From NCBI GenBank assembly GCA_964387025.1, contig CAYLUZ010000004.1, positions 248,001 through 312,000 of the forward strand: a stretch of DNA of 64,000 nt, given 5' to 3'. This DNA comes from PNON01 sp964387025 (GTDB lineage Bacteria; Chloroflexota; Anaerolineae; Anaerolineales; Anaerolineaceae). Made by a program: the position numbers and the translations under genes. The notes beneath the pieces are model-generated. The model did not search any database, was not told the DNA's origin, and was given only the letters and a program-made list of their open reading frames with translations. This document shows, piece by piece, positions 36,640 through 46,358 of this stretch (position 1 is the first letter of the stretch; every line of letters begins with the position of its first letter).

Positions 36640-36939
36640 TTTTCTATCACCATGAACTGTTTCAAAGATTAATGATGGGGAATGGTATATGATCTTATTT
36701 TGATTTATTGTTCGGGTGTTGCCTTAGATCTTTATTCCCTCAATTTTCCATCATGCTAGAAATATTTACATTCACCATTTATAGGATTAATGCCTTCTTT
36801 ATGGGAATCCTTTACCAGACCAATTACAACATTAAATAGAAGAATACTAATCGTATAATTTTTCCATTGTGATTTTAATGTGGAAGATTATTTCGGTCTA
36901 TTAATCAAATTTTATAAATGGTATGTTCGAGGGATATCA
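36640..36939. other. Intergenic region before hybrid kinase operon
   Basis: About 300 AT-rich bases. A TATAAT box lies at 36854-36859, but its -35 is weak (ATTAAA at 17 bases), and there is GAGGG before the ATG at 36940. No coding or RNA feature is seen. Confidence 0.4.
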
Positions 36940-39900
36940 ATGGATTTGGTTAGAGTTGCCCCATTAATGATCATGGCACTCGCTGCGATAATTTCCTTAA
37001 GTATCGCGAGTTACTCCTATTTAAAGCGTACATCATCAAATAGAATAATTTTTGTATTGCTCATGTTAGCTACTGCAGAATGGGCATTGTCTTCTCTTGC
37101 TGAATTCTCAGTTGTAGATATTCAGGCGAAAATATTTTGGTCGAAAGTGGCATATTTCGGAATCGCAACGGTCCCTGCATTGTGGTTCCTTTTTTGTGGA
37201 GAATATACTCAGCGTACATTTTGGGTTGATTCAAAGAGAAAGTTACTACTCTTCATCATTCCTTTTTTAATAGTATGTTTGGTAATGACGAATGAAATGC
37301 ATGGATTAGTTTGGCCAAATATCACACCAATATCAGGGGAAGTAGGTGCGCGGCTAATATATGATCATGGAATTGGTTTCTGGATCCATGCGATATATTC
37401 ATATTTATTGTTGATTATGGGCGCTGTTTATTTGATTCTTTTTGCAATGAAGTCCTCAGGTTTATATAAAAAACAAATCGCAATTATGATTGGAAGTGCT
37501 TTTATACCCTGGCTTGGAAATGCACTTTATCTATTCAAACTTAATCCATGGCCGGAGCTTGACCTGACTCCCTTAGCTTTTTCATTTACTGGTTTGATGG
37601 CTCTTTGGGCCATGTCCTCATATGGAATGTTTGATCTCGCCCCAATTGCTCGAGATGCACTGATCGAAAGAATTAATGACGGAATACTCGTTGTCAGCAA
37701 TGACAATATTCTGATTGATATCAATCCAGCGGCTTGCGAAATGCTAAGATGTATATCTTCCAAGGTTGTCAATAAACCATTAATCAACATATTAACAGGA
37801 TTGGAAAAATATTTTAACGAATTCAAAGATAAGATTAACTTTGATGAAGAATTAGCCTTGGCTGATCAAACTTGGATACGATTACGAATATCACCATTGT
37901 TCAACAGAAAAAATGAAATTCATGGAAAACTAATTGAATTACAAAATATAACCAAACGTAAATTGGTTGAAGCGGAATTGGGGACACAACGAGATTTTTT
38001 TTCCCAGGCAATGAGTACTTTGGCGAATGGAGTTGCAGTAACGGATATTAATGACGATCTGGAATACATAAATTCAGCTTTTTCAAAGATGATCGGATAT
38101 TTGCCAGTTGAAATAGAAAATAGAAAGTTGATTTCTTTTATTTCCCCAAAAGATCATCGAAATTTTAAAAAATCAAAATATTTTCCCACCCAAACGAAGG
38201 TAAATAAAATTGAATTAGATATCATCGGGAAGAACAACCAATTAACACCGGTGCTTATGACACTGGTTCCTAAAACAAATATGGGGTCAGTTAGTGGAAC
38301 AATCATTTCAATCACAGATATGAGTGAACAAAAGCGGATAGAGGAAAACCTAAAATACCGGGAGAAATTTGAAAATGAGTTAGTTCAGCTTTCCACAAGA
38401 TTTGTAAATCTATCCAATTCCGAAACGGACATTGCTTTTGATGAAGCATTGGAAAAAATCGGTGATTTTTGTAAAGTCGATCGCTCGTATACATTCAATA
38501 TTCAAAAGAATGGTGAGTTTATGAGCAATACCCACGAATGGTGCAGATCTGGAATATCTCCTGAAATTAAGAATCTTCAGAATATTCCTTGTACTGTTTT
38601 ACCTATGTGGATGAATTACCTAAAACAATTCAAAAATATCTATATTCCGGATGTAGGCAAATTATCAGATGATTGGAAAACTGAGCGTGATATTTTAGAA
38701 CCACAAGGAATAAAATCATTAGTTGTAGTTCCTATGGTTTACATCAATGCTTTGATTGGATTTGTTGGTTTTGATTCTGTAAATGAATATAGGTCTTGGA
38801 AAGAAGAAGAAATCCATTTGTTACGAATTATGGGGGACATCTTTGCCAGGGCAATAAAGAGCAAGGAAGCTGAACAAGCATTGTTAGATTCCAACCAGCA
38901 ATTACAGGAATCAATTGAAGTAGCTAACCAAATGGCAGTTCTTGCGGAAGTTGGAAGTCAAGCCAAAGGACAATTCCTGGCGAATATGAGTCACGAAATT
39001 AGAACTCCAATGAATGGAGTGATTGGAATGACCGGATTGCTGCTTAATACTCATCTGTCTGTAGAGCAGCGGCGATTCACCAACAATATCATGGTAAGCG
39101 CTGAATCATTATTGGCAATCATTAACGATATTTTGGATTTCTCCAAAATTGAAGCAGGTAAATTTAGTATTCGATATCATGAATTCTACCTTTCCAACCT
39201 GCTTGAAGGAATTGGGAATATGTTTTCGTATCGGGCACAAGAAAAAGGTCTTGAATTGATTTTCAAGACTGATCCGAATATCCCTAACTGTTTAATTGGT
39301 GATGGGGATCGGTTAAAACAGATACTCACCAATTTAATAGGTAATGCTATAAAATTTACCAATTCCGGGGAAGTCACTTTAAATATTCAGATCATTAATA
39401 CATTTGAAAAATCTATTCTTTTACGTTTTGAAAGCATTGATACTGGCATTGGTATAGCTAAAGATCAAATGCATGAATTGTTCCAACCCTTCACTCAACT
39501 TGATTCCTCATCAACAAAAACCTTTGGAGGGACAGGTTTGGGATTATCGATATCAAAAAAACTAATTGAAATTTTAGGCGGAGAGATTGGTGTAGAAAGT
39601 GAATTCGGAATGGGATCCACCTTCTGGTTTACTATGAATCTGAGTCAACCTGATTTTTATCAGGATGATATTATCCAGACTGAAGAGAATCTTGAAAAAT
39701 TGAAGGTCTTGGTTATTGACGATAATAATTCTCAATTGGCTAATGTTACGAAGTTACTAGAGGAGTTTGGTATTAACTGTACCGGTTTTTCTAATCCCGG
39801 TTACTTATTAAGTAACATACAGCAAAATGAAATACTCCTGGACCAATATGACATTTTATTCCTTGATTATCACATGCCTGTCATTAATGGCCTGGAGTTA

Positions 39901-41007
39901 GCAAAAGTATTCACCCAAAAATACCCTTCCTATCCGTGGCGGATAATCCTAATGATCAATGGTGGAGATACAATTGACAACTCTATTCTTGACGAAGCTG
40001 GTATATACTCGGTTATTTATAAACCAATAATTCGGAAGAATATTTACCAGAACCTTCTATCAATCAGGGAAGACACACCAGAAAATACTAATTCCGCCTT
40101 TGGAAATAACCAACCTGGGTTACAAGAAAATAATCCTGAATTAATGGGTCAGCAAGAAACTTGGATCCTGCTTGCAGAAGATAATATTATTAATCAAGAA
40201 GTTGCAAAAACAATACTACAGAAAAAAGGATTTTCAGTTGAAACAGTATGTAATGGATTGGAAGTCATTGATGCAATTAAGTACAAATCATTTTCCCTCA
40301 TTCTTATGGATCTGCAGATGCCAGGAATGGATGGGTTAGAAGCCACAAGTATTATCCGTTCCGATGCAAGTAATTTTTATAATAGAAATATCCCGATTAT
40401 TGCAATGACAGCCAACGCTATGCGCGGAGATGAGGAAAAATGCATATTAGCGGGTATGAATGATTACATTTCCAAGCCGTTTGACCCTAATGAATTAATT
40501 GATAAAGTACATTATTGGTCAAGGTTTCCAAGGAGTACTTCACCAGGAAATGATCTAAAACCAATAGTTCAAGCAACAATCGAAATGGATGAGCAAGTTG
40601 GTCCAAACAAATACTTTGTTCAAGAAAACATTGAACAAAGTATTCAACCCCCAATAATTCAGCTTGATAAGTTAGTCGATCGATTAATGGGAGATAAAGA
40701 CCTTGCCTATCAAATGTTACAAAAAGCGTGTGACAATTTGATCATTGAACTTTCCAGTTTGGAAAAAATAATACTTGATCACGATGCAGAATCGCTCATG
40801 AAAATCTCTCATAAAATGAAAGGCAGCTTTAGTAATCTATCTGTGGAAAGTCTGCGGAAGGGATTTGAAGACCTGGAAATCGCAGGAAAGGATTCTGATT
40901 GGAACAGTATCCTTGATCTTTATAAACTATTATTGGTCGATACAAATAACTTCACTGCAGAAGTTGATCATATCATTTACGAGACGGTTAATGAAAAGAA
41001 TTCGTAA
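36940..41007 (+). CDS. Hybrid sensor histidine kinase (7TM-PAS-PAS-GAF-HK-REC-REC-HPt)
   Basis: I start at the ATG at 36940 (GAGGG upstream) rather than the GTG at 36880; 1355 aa. The order is: an N-terminal histidine-kinase 7TM region (about 1-215); two PAS domains (about 235-480); a GAF domain (about 490-640); HisKA with SHEIRTPMNGVIG (His685); HATPase with NLIGNAIKFTNSGE and GTGLGLSISKKL; receiver 1 (Asp976 in FLDYHMP); receiver 2 (Asp1124 in LMDLQMPGMDG); and an HPt with SHKMKGSFSNL (His1291). This is a complete phosphorelay in one chain. It is followed after 11 bases by a REC-HD-GYP protein, the likely terminal receiver. Confidence 0.93.
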   Translation: MDLVRVAPLMIMALAAIISLSIASYSYLKRTSSNRIIFVLLMLATAEWALSSLAEFSVVDIQAKIFWSKVAYFGIATVPALWFLFCGEYTQRTFWVDSKRKLLLFIIPFLIVCLVMTNEMHGLVWPNITPISGEVGARLIYDHGIGFWIHAIYSYLLLIMGAVYLILFAMKSSGLYKKQIAIMIGSAFIPWLGNALYLFKLNPWPELDLTPLAFSFTGLMALWAMSSYGMFDLAPIARDALIERINDGILVVSNDNILIDINPAACEMLRCISSKVVNKPLINILTGLEKYFNEFKDKINFDEELALADQTWIRLRISPLFNRKNEIHGKLIELQNITKRKLVEAELGTQRDFFSQAMSTLANGVAVTDINDDLEYINSAFSKMIGYLPVEIENRKLISFISPKDHRNFKKSKYFPTQTKVNKIELDIIGKNNQLTPVLMTLVPKTNMGSVSGTIISITDMSEQKRIEENLKYREKFENELVQLSTRFVNLSNSETDIAFDEALEKIGDFCKVDRSYTFNIQKNGEFMSNTHEWCRSGISPEIKNLQNIPCTVLPMWMNYLKQFKNIYIPDVGKLSDDWKTERDILEPQGIKSLVVVPMVYINALIGFVGFDSVNEYRSWKEEEIHLLRIMGDIFARAIKSKEAEQALLDSNQQLQESIEVANQMAVLAEVGSQAKGQFLANMSHEIRTPMNGVIGMTGLLLNTHLSVEQRRFTNNIMVSAESLLAIINDILDFSKIEAGKFSIRYHEFYLSNLLEGIGNMFSYRAQEKGLELIFKTDPNIPNCLIGDGDRLKQILTNLIGNAIKFTNSGEVTLNIQIINTFEKSILLRFESIDTGIGIAKDQMHELFQPFTQLDSSSTKTFGGTGLGLSISKKLIEILGGEIGVESEFGMGSTFWFTMNLSQPDFYQDDIIQTEENLEKLKVLVIDDNNSQLANVTKLLEEFGINCTGFSNPGYLLSNIQQNEILLDQYDILFLDYHMPVINGLELAKVFTQKYPSYPWRIILMINGGDTIDNSILDEAGIYSVIYKPIIRKNIYQNLLSIREDTPENTNSAFGNNQPGLQENNPELMGQQETWILLAEDNIINQEVAKTILQKKGFSVETVCNGLEVIDAIKYKSFSLILMDLQMPGMDGLEATSIIRSDASNFYNRNIPIIAMTANAMRGDEEKCILAGMNDYISKPFDPNELIDKVHYWSRFPRSTSPGNDLKPIVQATIEMDEQVGPNKYFVQENIEQSIQPPIIQLDKLVDRLMGDKDLAYQMLQKACDNLIIELSSLEKIILDHDAESLMKISHKMKGSFSNLSVESLRKGFEDLEIAGKDSDWNSILDLYKLLLVDTNNFTAEVDHIIYETVNEKNS

Positions 41008-41018
41008 GGCGAGAAAAA

Positions 41019-42017
41019 ATGAAAATTTTGGTTGTTGATGATGATGAGATGGCATTAATTGTTGCAAAAAAAGTCCTCCAATCGGATGGTCATGAAGTAT
41101 TCCTTGCGGATGACGGGGAATCTGCTTTAAGCCAACTTGTAAAGAATGGGACTCAGGCGATAATTTCCGATTGGAATATGCCCAATATGAATGGGGTTGA
41201 ACTGTGCAGACGTATAAAAGATAATTCCGGTTTTGGATTCATTTACTTTATTATTGTTACATCTCGAAACAGCAAGGATGATTTGATCGAAGGGTTGTCT
41301 GCTGGTGCAAATGATTTCATTTCCAAACCATTTGAACCAGTTGAACTACTGCTCCGCATTCGTAACGCTGAAAAGATCATGGCAATGGAAACAACCTCAT
41401 TAACATTATTTAGTCTGGCAAAACTTGCAGAATCGAAGGATACAGATACTGGGCACCACCTGGAACGAATTCGCGAATATTCACGGGCCCTTGCAGATGA
41501 GATGATGACTGATCAGGATTTACGAACAAAAATGCATCCAAAATTCTCTGAAATGCTTTACGAAACCAGCCCATTGCATGATATTGGAAAAGTTGGAATA
41601 CCTGATACTGTATTATTAAAGCCTGCCAGTTTAAGCGACGAAGAATGGATAGTAATGAAAAGTCATACAGAAATTGGTGCAAACACACTAGGAGAAGTTG
41701 TGGAAAAATTCCCGAATGCGGATTTCATGAAAATCGCAAAAGATATTGCGTGGAGTCACCATGAGCGATGGGATGGAAACGGTTATCCACGTGGCTTAGC
41801 AGGTGAAGATATACCCCTGGCAGCAAGAATGGTAGCCCTGGCTGATGTTTATGATGCGCTAACAATGAAGAGAGTCTATAAGTCCGCTATGCCTCATGAT
41901 ATTGCAAAAGGAATTATTGTCAATGAAAGCGGAAGTCACTTTGACCCAAAGATCGTGGATGCCTTTCTAGCTATCGAAACAAAGTTTATCGAAATTAGAA
42001 AACAATTCTCTGAATAG
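41019..42017 (+). CDS. Response regulator with HD-GYP phosphodiesterase domain
   Basis: A 332-aa protein. A receiver domain (1-120) has VVDDDEMA, the phospho-acceptor Asp51 in IISDWNMPNMNG, and the FISKPFEPVEL lysine. The HD-GYP domain (about 130-325) has TGHHLERIREYS, HDIGKVGIPD and HHERWDGNGYPRGLAGEDIPLAARM, the full metal and GYP signature for hydrolysing cyclic di-GMP. It lies 11 bases behind the HPt-containing kinase, so it is the likely phosphorelay output. It converges with gyrB. Confidence 0.94.
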   Translation: MKILVVDDDEMALIVAKKVLQSDGHEVFLADDGESALSQLVKNGTQAIISDWNMPNMNGVELCRRIKDNSGFGFIYFIIVTSRNSKDDLIEGLSAGANDFISKPFEPVELLLRIRNAEKIMAMETTSLTLFSLAKLAESKDTDTGHHLERIREYSRALADEMMTDQDLRTKMHPKFSEMLYETSPLHDIGKVGIPDTVLLKPASLSDEEWIVMKSHTEIGANTLGEVVEKFPNADFMKIAKDIAWSHHERWDGNGYPRGLAGEDIPLAARMVALADVYDALTMKRVYKSAMPHDIAKGIIVNESGSHFDPKIVDAFLAIETKFIEIRKQFSE

Positions 42018-42056
42018 AAATTATCATTTAGAAATAATAGTTTATTTGCCGCATTA

Positions 42057-43982
42057 TTAGACATCCAAATTTCGAACATCATGCGCATGAGTGGTGATGA
42101 AACGAGTACGCGGGGGTACGGCTTCACCCATCAGCATGTCAAACGTTCGATCGGCTTCTGCAGCGTCGTCTATGCCAACGATGAGCATGGTGCGGTTTTC
42201 TGGGTTCATAGTAGTTTCCCATAATTGAGTGGGATTCATTTCGCCCAGACCTTTATAGCGCTGTAAATTTGCTTTTTCTGCTGGAATACCTAATTCTTTT
42301 AATACTTTATCCTTTTCATTGTCATTGTATGCATAGCGGACCTTGTCTTTATGGCTCATACGGTACAAGGGCGGTTGAGCGATGAATAAATGTCCTTCAT
42401 CAATAATGCTCTGCATATAACGGAAGAAAAATGTGAGCAATAAAGTACGGATATGACTGCCATCAACATCAGCATCGGTCATGATTACGATTTTGCCATA
42501 CCGTAAACCTGATATGTCAAACCCGTCACCTATTCCAGTTCCAAGTGCTGAAATCAAAGCCCGGACTTCGTTATTCCCAAGTATCTTATCCAACCTGGCG
42601 CGTTCTGTGTTAAGGATCTTACCTCGTAAGGGGAGAATCGCTTGAAAGTGGCGGTCGCGTCCCTGTTTGGCAGAACCACCAGCACTGTCTCCCTCAACAA
42701 TATATAGTTCTGTTTTAGTTGGGTCACGATCAGAACAATCGGCCAGTTTACCTGGCAGAGTCATACTTTCAAGTGCGGATTTGCGAATGACCAAATCCCT
42801 GGCCTTACGGGCAGCATCACGAGCACGGGCAGATGTAAGGCATTTTTGAATGATCGCCCTGGCAGCCTGCGGATTTTCTTCCAGAAATCGCGCAAAGCCT
42901 TCACCTACAACCTGGGTGACATACGTTTGAGCTTCAGGATTCATCAATTTGACTTTAGTCTGGCTTTCAAATTGTGGATCAGGATGTTTGATACTCACGA
43001 TCGCTGTCATTCCTTCGCGGGTATCATCACCTGTGAAGTTGGGATCGGATTCCTTGAGCAACCCGGAACGGTGTCCGTAATCATTGATCACACGGGTGGT
43101 AGCTGTTCGCAGACCGGTAAGGTGAGAACCGCCATCAATGGTATTGATCGTATTTGCAAAGGAATATACAGATTCGGAATAGGAATCTGTATATTGAATG
43201 GCGGCTTCAATATTGACTCCATCAACCTCTTTTTCAATATAGAAAACCGGATGTAGTTGTTCCCGGTTGCGATTCAGGTAACGCACAAACGAATTTATAC
43301 CACCTTCAAAGTGGAAGGTCATTTCTTTCTGAGTGCGTTCATCCATCAGGTGAATGGTAACACCCCGTGTGACGAAAGACATTTCCCGGAAACGCTGGAT
43401 TAATGTATCAAAGCGGAAGTCAAGCTCAGGATCTTTAAAAATTTGCGGATCAAACTTGAATGTTGTCTTGCTGCCTGTTTTATTTGGATCGCATTTTCCA
43501 ATAACTTTCACGGGTTCCTGGGGTATTCCACGTATATATCTTTGAAAGTGAACCTGTCCTCCCCGCCGAATTTCCACCTCACACCATTCGGATAGGGCAT
43601 TTACCGCAGAGACACCAACACCATGAAGTCCACCAGATACTTTATAGCTTCCACCACCGAATTTACCACCAGCATGAAGGATGGTCATTACTACTTCAAG
43701 GGCTGACTTCTTTTTCTCAGGGTGGATATCCACAGGGATACCACGGCCATTATCTTCCACAGTCACGCTGCTGTCAGCATTGATGGTAATCTCGATTCGG
43801 TCACAATATCCGCCCAGGGCTTCATCTATTGAATTGTCGACGACCTCATATACCAGATGGTGTAGGGCTTTTAGATCTGTTCCACCGACATACATGCCAG
43901 GCCTACGTCGAACGGCCTCGAGTCCTTCCAATACCTGGATCTCTTTTGCACCATACGAACTGATAGTTGATGAATCGTTCAT
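42057..43982 (-). CDS. gyrB: DNA gyrase subunit B
   Basis: A 641-aa type IIA topoisomerase ATPase subunit. It has RRRPGMYVGGTD, the GHKL ATP site (EVVDNSIDEALGGYCD, DNGRGIPVD, GGLHGVG), a transducer with QTKVKLMNPE, and the Toprim region with EGDSAGGSAKQGRDR and TDADVDGSHIRTL. The C terminus ends in HAHDVRNLDV, typical of GyrB. With GyrA (not in this window) it introduces negative supercoils. No dnaA, recF or origin boxes are next to it, so this is not the origin region. The ATG follows CGGGAGAA. Confidence 0.95.
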   Translation of the reverse strand: MNDSSTISSYGAKEIQVLEGLEAVRRRPGMYVGGTDLKALHHLVYEVVDNSIDEALGGYCDRIEITINADSSVTVEDNGRGIPVDIHPEKKKSALEVVMTILHAGGKFGGGSYKVSGGLHGVGVSAVNALSEWCEVEIRRGGQVHFQRYIRGIPQEPVKVIGKCDPNKTGSKTTFKFDPQIFKDPELDFRFDTLIQRFREMSFVTRGVTIHLMDERTQKEMTFHFEGGINSFVRYLNRNREQLHPVFYIEKEVDGVNIEAAIQYTDSYSESVYSFANTINTIDGGSHLTGLRTATTRVINDYGHRSGLLKESDPNFTGDDTREGMTAIVSIKHPDPQFESQTKVKLMNPEAQTYVTQVVGEGFARFLEENPQAARAIIQKCLTSARARDAARKARDLVIRKSALESMTLPGKLADCSDRDPTKTELYIVEGDSAGGSAKQGRDRHFQAILPLRGKILNTERARLDKILGNNEVRALISALGTGIGDGFDISGLRYGKIVIMTDADVDGSHIRTLLLTFFFRYMQSIIDEGHLFIAQPPLYRMSHKDKVRYAYNDNEKDKVLKELGIPAEKANLQRYKGLGEMNPTQLWETTMNPENRTMLIVGIDDAAEADRTFDMLMGEAVPPRTRFITTHAHDVRNLDV

Positions 43983-43993
43983 TAATTCTCCCG

Positions 43994-45010
43994 TTAATTT
44001 ACTTTCGGAAACTCTGAAGCGTTTGCTGGAGAGAGGTTATTTTTCGTAATGATGGATTGAATCCATTTGATTCCATCACGATAGTATACAAAAATTGCGG
44101 CTGTGAGGCTGGTGTTTACCAAGGCATGACCAGCTATTCCGATCAAAGAAAACCATGAATTTTCTTTGGGTATTTGCCAAAGAAGATCCAATCCTTGAGC
44201 GATGATGATCACCGCGATAAAGAATAGTCCTGAAGATGGCAAGGCGAATCTCACCATTCGGATACTTGAAAGGAGAGCTTTTAAAACAGGTTGATGCTGC
44301 ATAAAAATGACTTGGGGCGTATATAACATTGGTGTAATGACCCAAATCAGGATCAACCCACCAGCGAATAAAGCAATCTGCCCAAGAATAGGTGAAATCA
44401 GAGATAAAAATGAAACCAGCATTAAAGTTGGAAATATAATAATGACGATGAAAATCACACAAATAATTGTCAAATATAGAAGTTGCAATGTCTGCCATCC
44501 AATTGAACCCGGTGTGACTTGAGCTTTATCAGAGGATGTTATTCGATTAATTGAGTTATAGTAATAACTTGACCCGATCAATCCGATCAACCCTACAACA
44601 AGCCAAATCATGAATGCACTGGAATAATTTTTAGCTTCCAGGATAATGGGCGAGCCTAAAGGATTTGTTACCGGAGAAATATTTGCTATCAAACTGGGTA
44701 TTCCTACCGGAAGGGTTCGGATTGCAGAAAAAATATTAAATCGATCAGCCAGGAGGTAATAAATATCTTTTGTAGAAGAAAATATCTGTGCAAATTCGCC
44801 ACTTTGTAATTCACTAGGTAACTTTAACCCCTCTAATAGTGGTTGAAGTAAAGCCTTAATTCGAAGATGTGGTCCGAACCAGAGGAGTAGATCCAGGATG
44901 ACGGGCAGAATGATTAATTCGATATGATTGGCTACTGCTTCAAACCCTGCCAGCAGGCTGGGAATAAGCTTTGGCTTTAGTGATAGATTGAGTTCAGGTT
45001 GGTTTATCAT
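43994..45010 (-). CDS. Polytopic membrane protein of unknown function
   Basis: A 338-aa protein with six or so hydrophobic segments (near residues 28-48, 130-150, 170-230, 250-280 and 300-325), with an amphipathic stretch between 50 and 120. I do not recognise a family. The position upstream of gyrB (11 bases) suggests co-transcription. It is divergent from another membrane protein gene at 45059. Confidence 0.6.
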   Translation of the reverse strand: MINQPELNLSLKPKLIPSLLAGFEAVANHIELIILPVILDLLLWFGPHLRIKALLQPLLEGLKLPSELQSGEFAQIFSSTKDIYYLLADRFNIFSAIRTLPVGIPSLIANISPVTNPLGSPIILEAKNYSSAFMIWLVVGLIGLIGSSYYYNSINRITSSDKAQVTPGSIGWQTLQLLYLTIICVIFIVIIIFPTLMLVSFLSLISPILGQIALFAGGLILIWVITPMLYTPQVIFMQHQPVLKALLSSIRMVRFALPSSGLFFIAVIIIAQGLDLLWQIPKENSWFSLIGIAGHALVNTSLTAAIFVYYRDGIKWIQSIITKNNLSPANASEFPKVN

Positions 45011-45030
45011 ACAATCTTATATTTTACCAT

Positions 45031-45055
45031 AAGGAGGTTTCCGAGTAAAATGTAA
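45031..45055 (+). promoter_or_regulatory. Strong Shine-Dalgarno followed by a start-stop element
   Basis: AAGGAGG (45031-45037) lies 12 bases before ATGTAA (45050-45055), a two-codon frame. The real gene starts at the ATG at 45059, in the same frame after that stop and 21 bases from the ribosome site. The arrangement resembles minimal upstream start-stop elements that modulate reinitiation. Confidence 0.35.
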
Positions 45056-45058
45056 CAG

Positions 45059-45871
45059 ATGGAGAAGCACACACATCTTCCGGACCCGAGCCAATTAAGC
45101 ATGCTTACTGGTGTCATTCTTATAGCATATGCTATATCACAATACCTTACAGTACCCGTAAATCAGGTTGCAATTCAACTCCCCGGTCTGTACATACCCA
45201 TCAATATCGAATTTCAAAACCTGGTATCAATAACTGTAGCCGTTCTTGCTTCTGCAGGTATGGATTGGGTTATTTCTGGTCACCCGCATAATCCAGGGAA
45301 AGACCGATTGCACCACTGGTTAATACCCTCAATGACAGCGTGGGTAATAGGAATTCCACTTTTTTCGATACCTATAGGACCGACTTGGTGGGGAATGTTT
45401 CTCATTGGTGGTTTTTTATTGGTATTGGTCATTCTATCGGAATATATTTCTGTCGATCCTGATGATACTCGACTCACAGTTGTTAGCATTGGGCTCTCAG
45501 CTCTCTCCCTCGTATTATTCTTAATCCTGGCAGTGAGTATTAGAGCCAATGGGGCAAGGCTTTACCTTGTAATTCCTGCAATAGGAATCGGTAGTGGATT
45601 GGTATCTCTAAGGATCTTCTATCTTCGTTCCGGAAGAAGCTGGCAGTATGCTTGGAGTCTTTGTATTTCACTTTTATTAGCCCAATTTGCCGCCGGCTTA
45701 CATTATTTGCCTCTGTCTCCCGTTCAATTTGGTTTGCTATTAGTGGGATTCTTATATGGATTAATTTCAATATCTGAGTCTGTCATCCAAAACCGGTTCT
45801 CAAAGCAGGTTTTTCTTGAACCTGCGATTATTTTTATTGTCATAATAGTTCTGGTATTGATCCTCGGATAA
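45059..45871 (+). CDS. DUF5656-like membrane protein
   Basis: A 270-aa protein with eight short hydrophobic helices and the motif SGHPHNPGKDRLHHWLIPSMTAW in the second third, which fits DUF5656 proteins found in Chloroflexota. The function is unknown. The ATG at 45059 is the first possible start because TAA precedes it in frame. It is followed by the JAMM gene after 19 bases, so they may share a transcript. Confidence 0.65.
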   Translation: MEKHTHLPDPSQLSMLTGVILIAYAISQYLTVPVNQVAIQLPGLYIPINIEFQNLVSITVAVLASAGMDWVISGHPHNPGKDRLHHWLIPSMTAWVIGIPLFSIPIGPTWWGMFLIGGFLLVLVILSEYISVDPDDTRLTVVSIGLSALSLVLFLILAVSIRANGARLYLVIPAIGIGSGLVSLRIFYLRSGRSWQYAWSLCISLLLAQFAAGLHYLPLSPVQFGLLLVGFLYGLISISESVIQNRFSKQVFLEPAIIFIVIIVLVLILG

Positions 45872-45890
45872 CATATACCAAAGTTTTGAT

Positions 45891-46292
45891 ATGAAAAAAC
45901 TGATTCTTCCTGTTAGTATTCATTCAAAGATTATTTCCAATATGGAAAGGCATTTACCGGAAGAAGCCTGTGGTTTGATAACAGGAAAAGGAAATCTGGT
46001 AAGGCATCATTTTTCCATAATTAATGGATTGCATTCTCCGTATAGATTTCAGATGGATGGTAGCGAAATGCTCAACGTTTTTGAGTGGATGGAAAAACAT
46101 GACCAAATGTTGCTTGGGATTTATCATAGTCATCCTAATGGACCAGAAAACCCTTCACTGACTGATCTTGAGGAGGATTATTACCCTGATGTGATAAAAT
46201 TAATCGGTTCTAAATCATTAACACAATGGGATTTAAAAGCATATATAAACAACAACTCTGGATATCTGCAAATACCCTTGGTCATCAAATAA
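45891..46292 (+). CDS. JAMM/MPN-domain metalloprotease
   Basis: A 133-aa single-domain JAB1/MPN protein. The zinc motif HSHPNGPENPSLTD matches H-x-H-x(10)-D, and the upstream glutamate lies in PEEACGLITG. Bacterial and archaeal relatives cleave ubiquitin-like or MoaD/ThiS-like proteins or process sulfur carriers. No ubiquitin-like, ThiF/E1 or ThiS gene is adjacent in this window; neighbours are a DUF5656 membrane protein and plsY. Substrate unknown. Confidence 0.88.
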   Translation: MKKLILPVSIHSKIISNMERHLPEEACGLITGKGNLVRHHFSIINGLHSPYRFQMDGSEMLNVFEWMEKHDQMLLGIYHSHPNGPENPSLTDLEEDYYPDVIKLIGSKSLTQWDLKAYINNNSGYLQIPLVIK

Positions 46293-46358
46293 TGATAGGT
46301 CTTCGGGAATCCAAATTAATTATCCAGGGTTAATAAATATATAATTCAGGAACAATTT

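Noticed and set aside
42057..43982. Replication origin near gyrB
   Set aside because: No dnaA, dnaN or recF genes and no cluster of DnaA boxes seen; gyrB here is flanked by unrelated genes.
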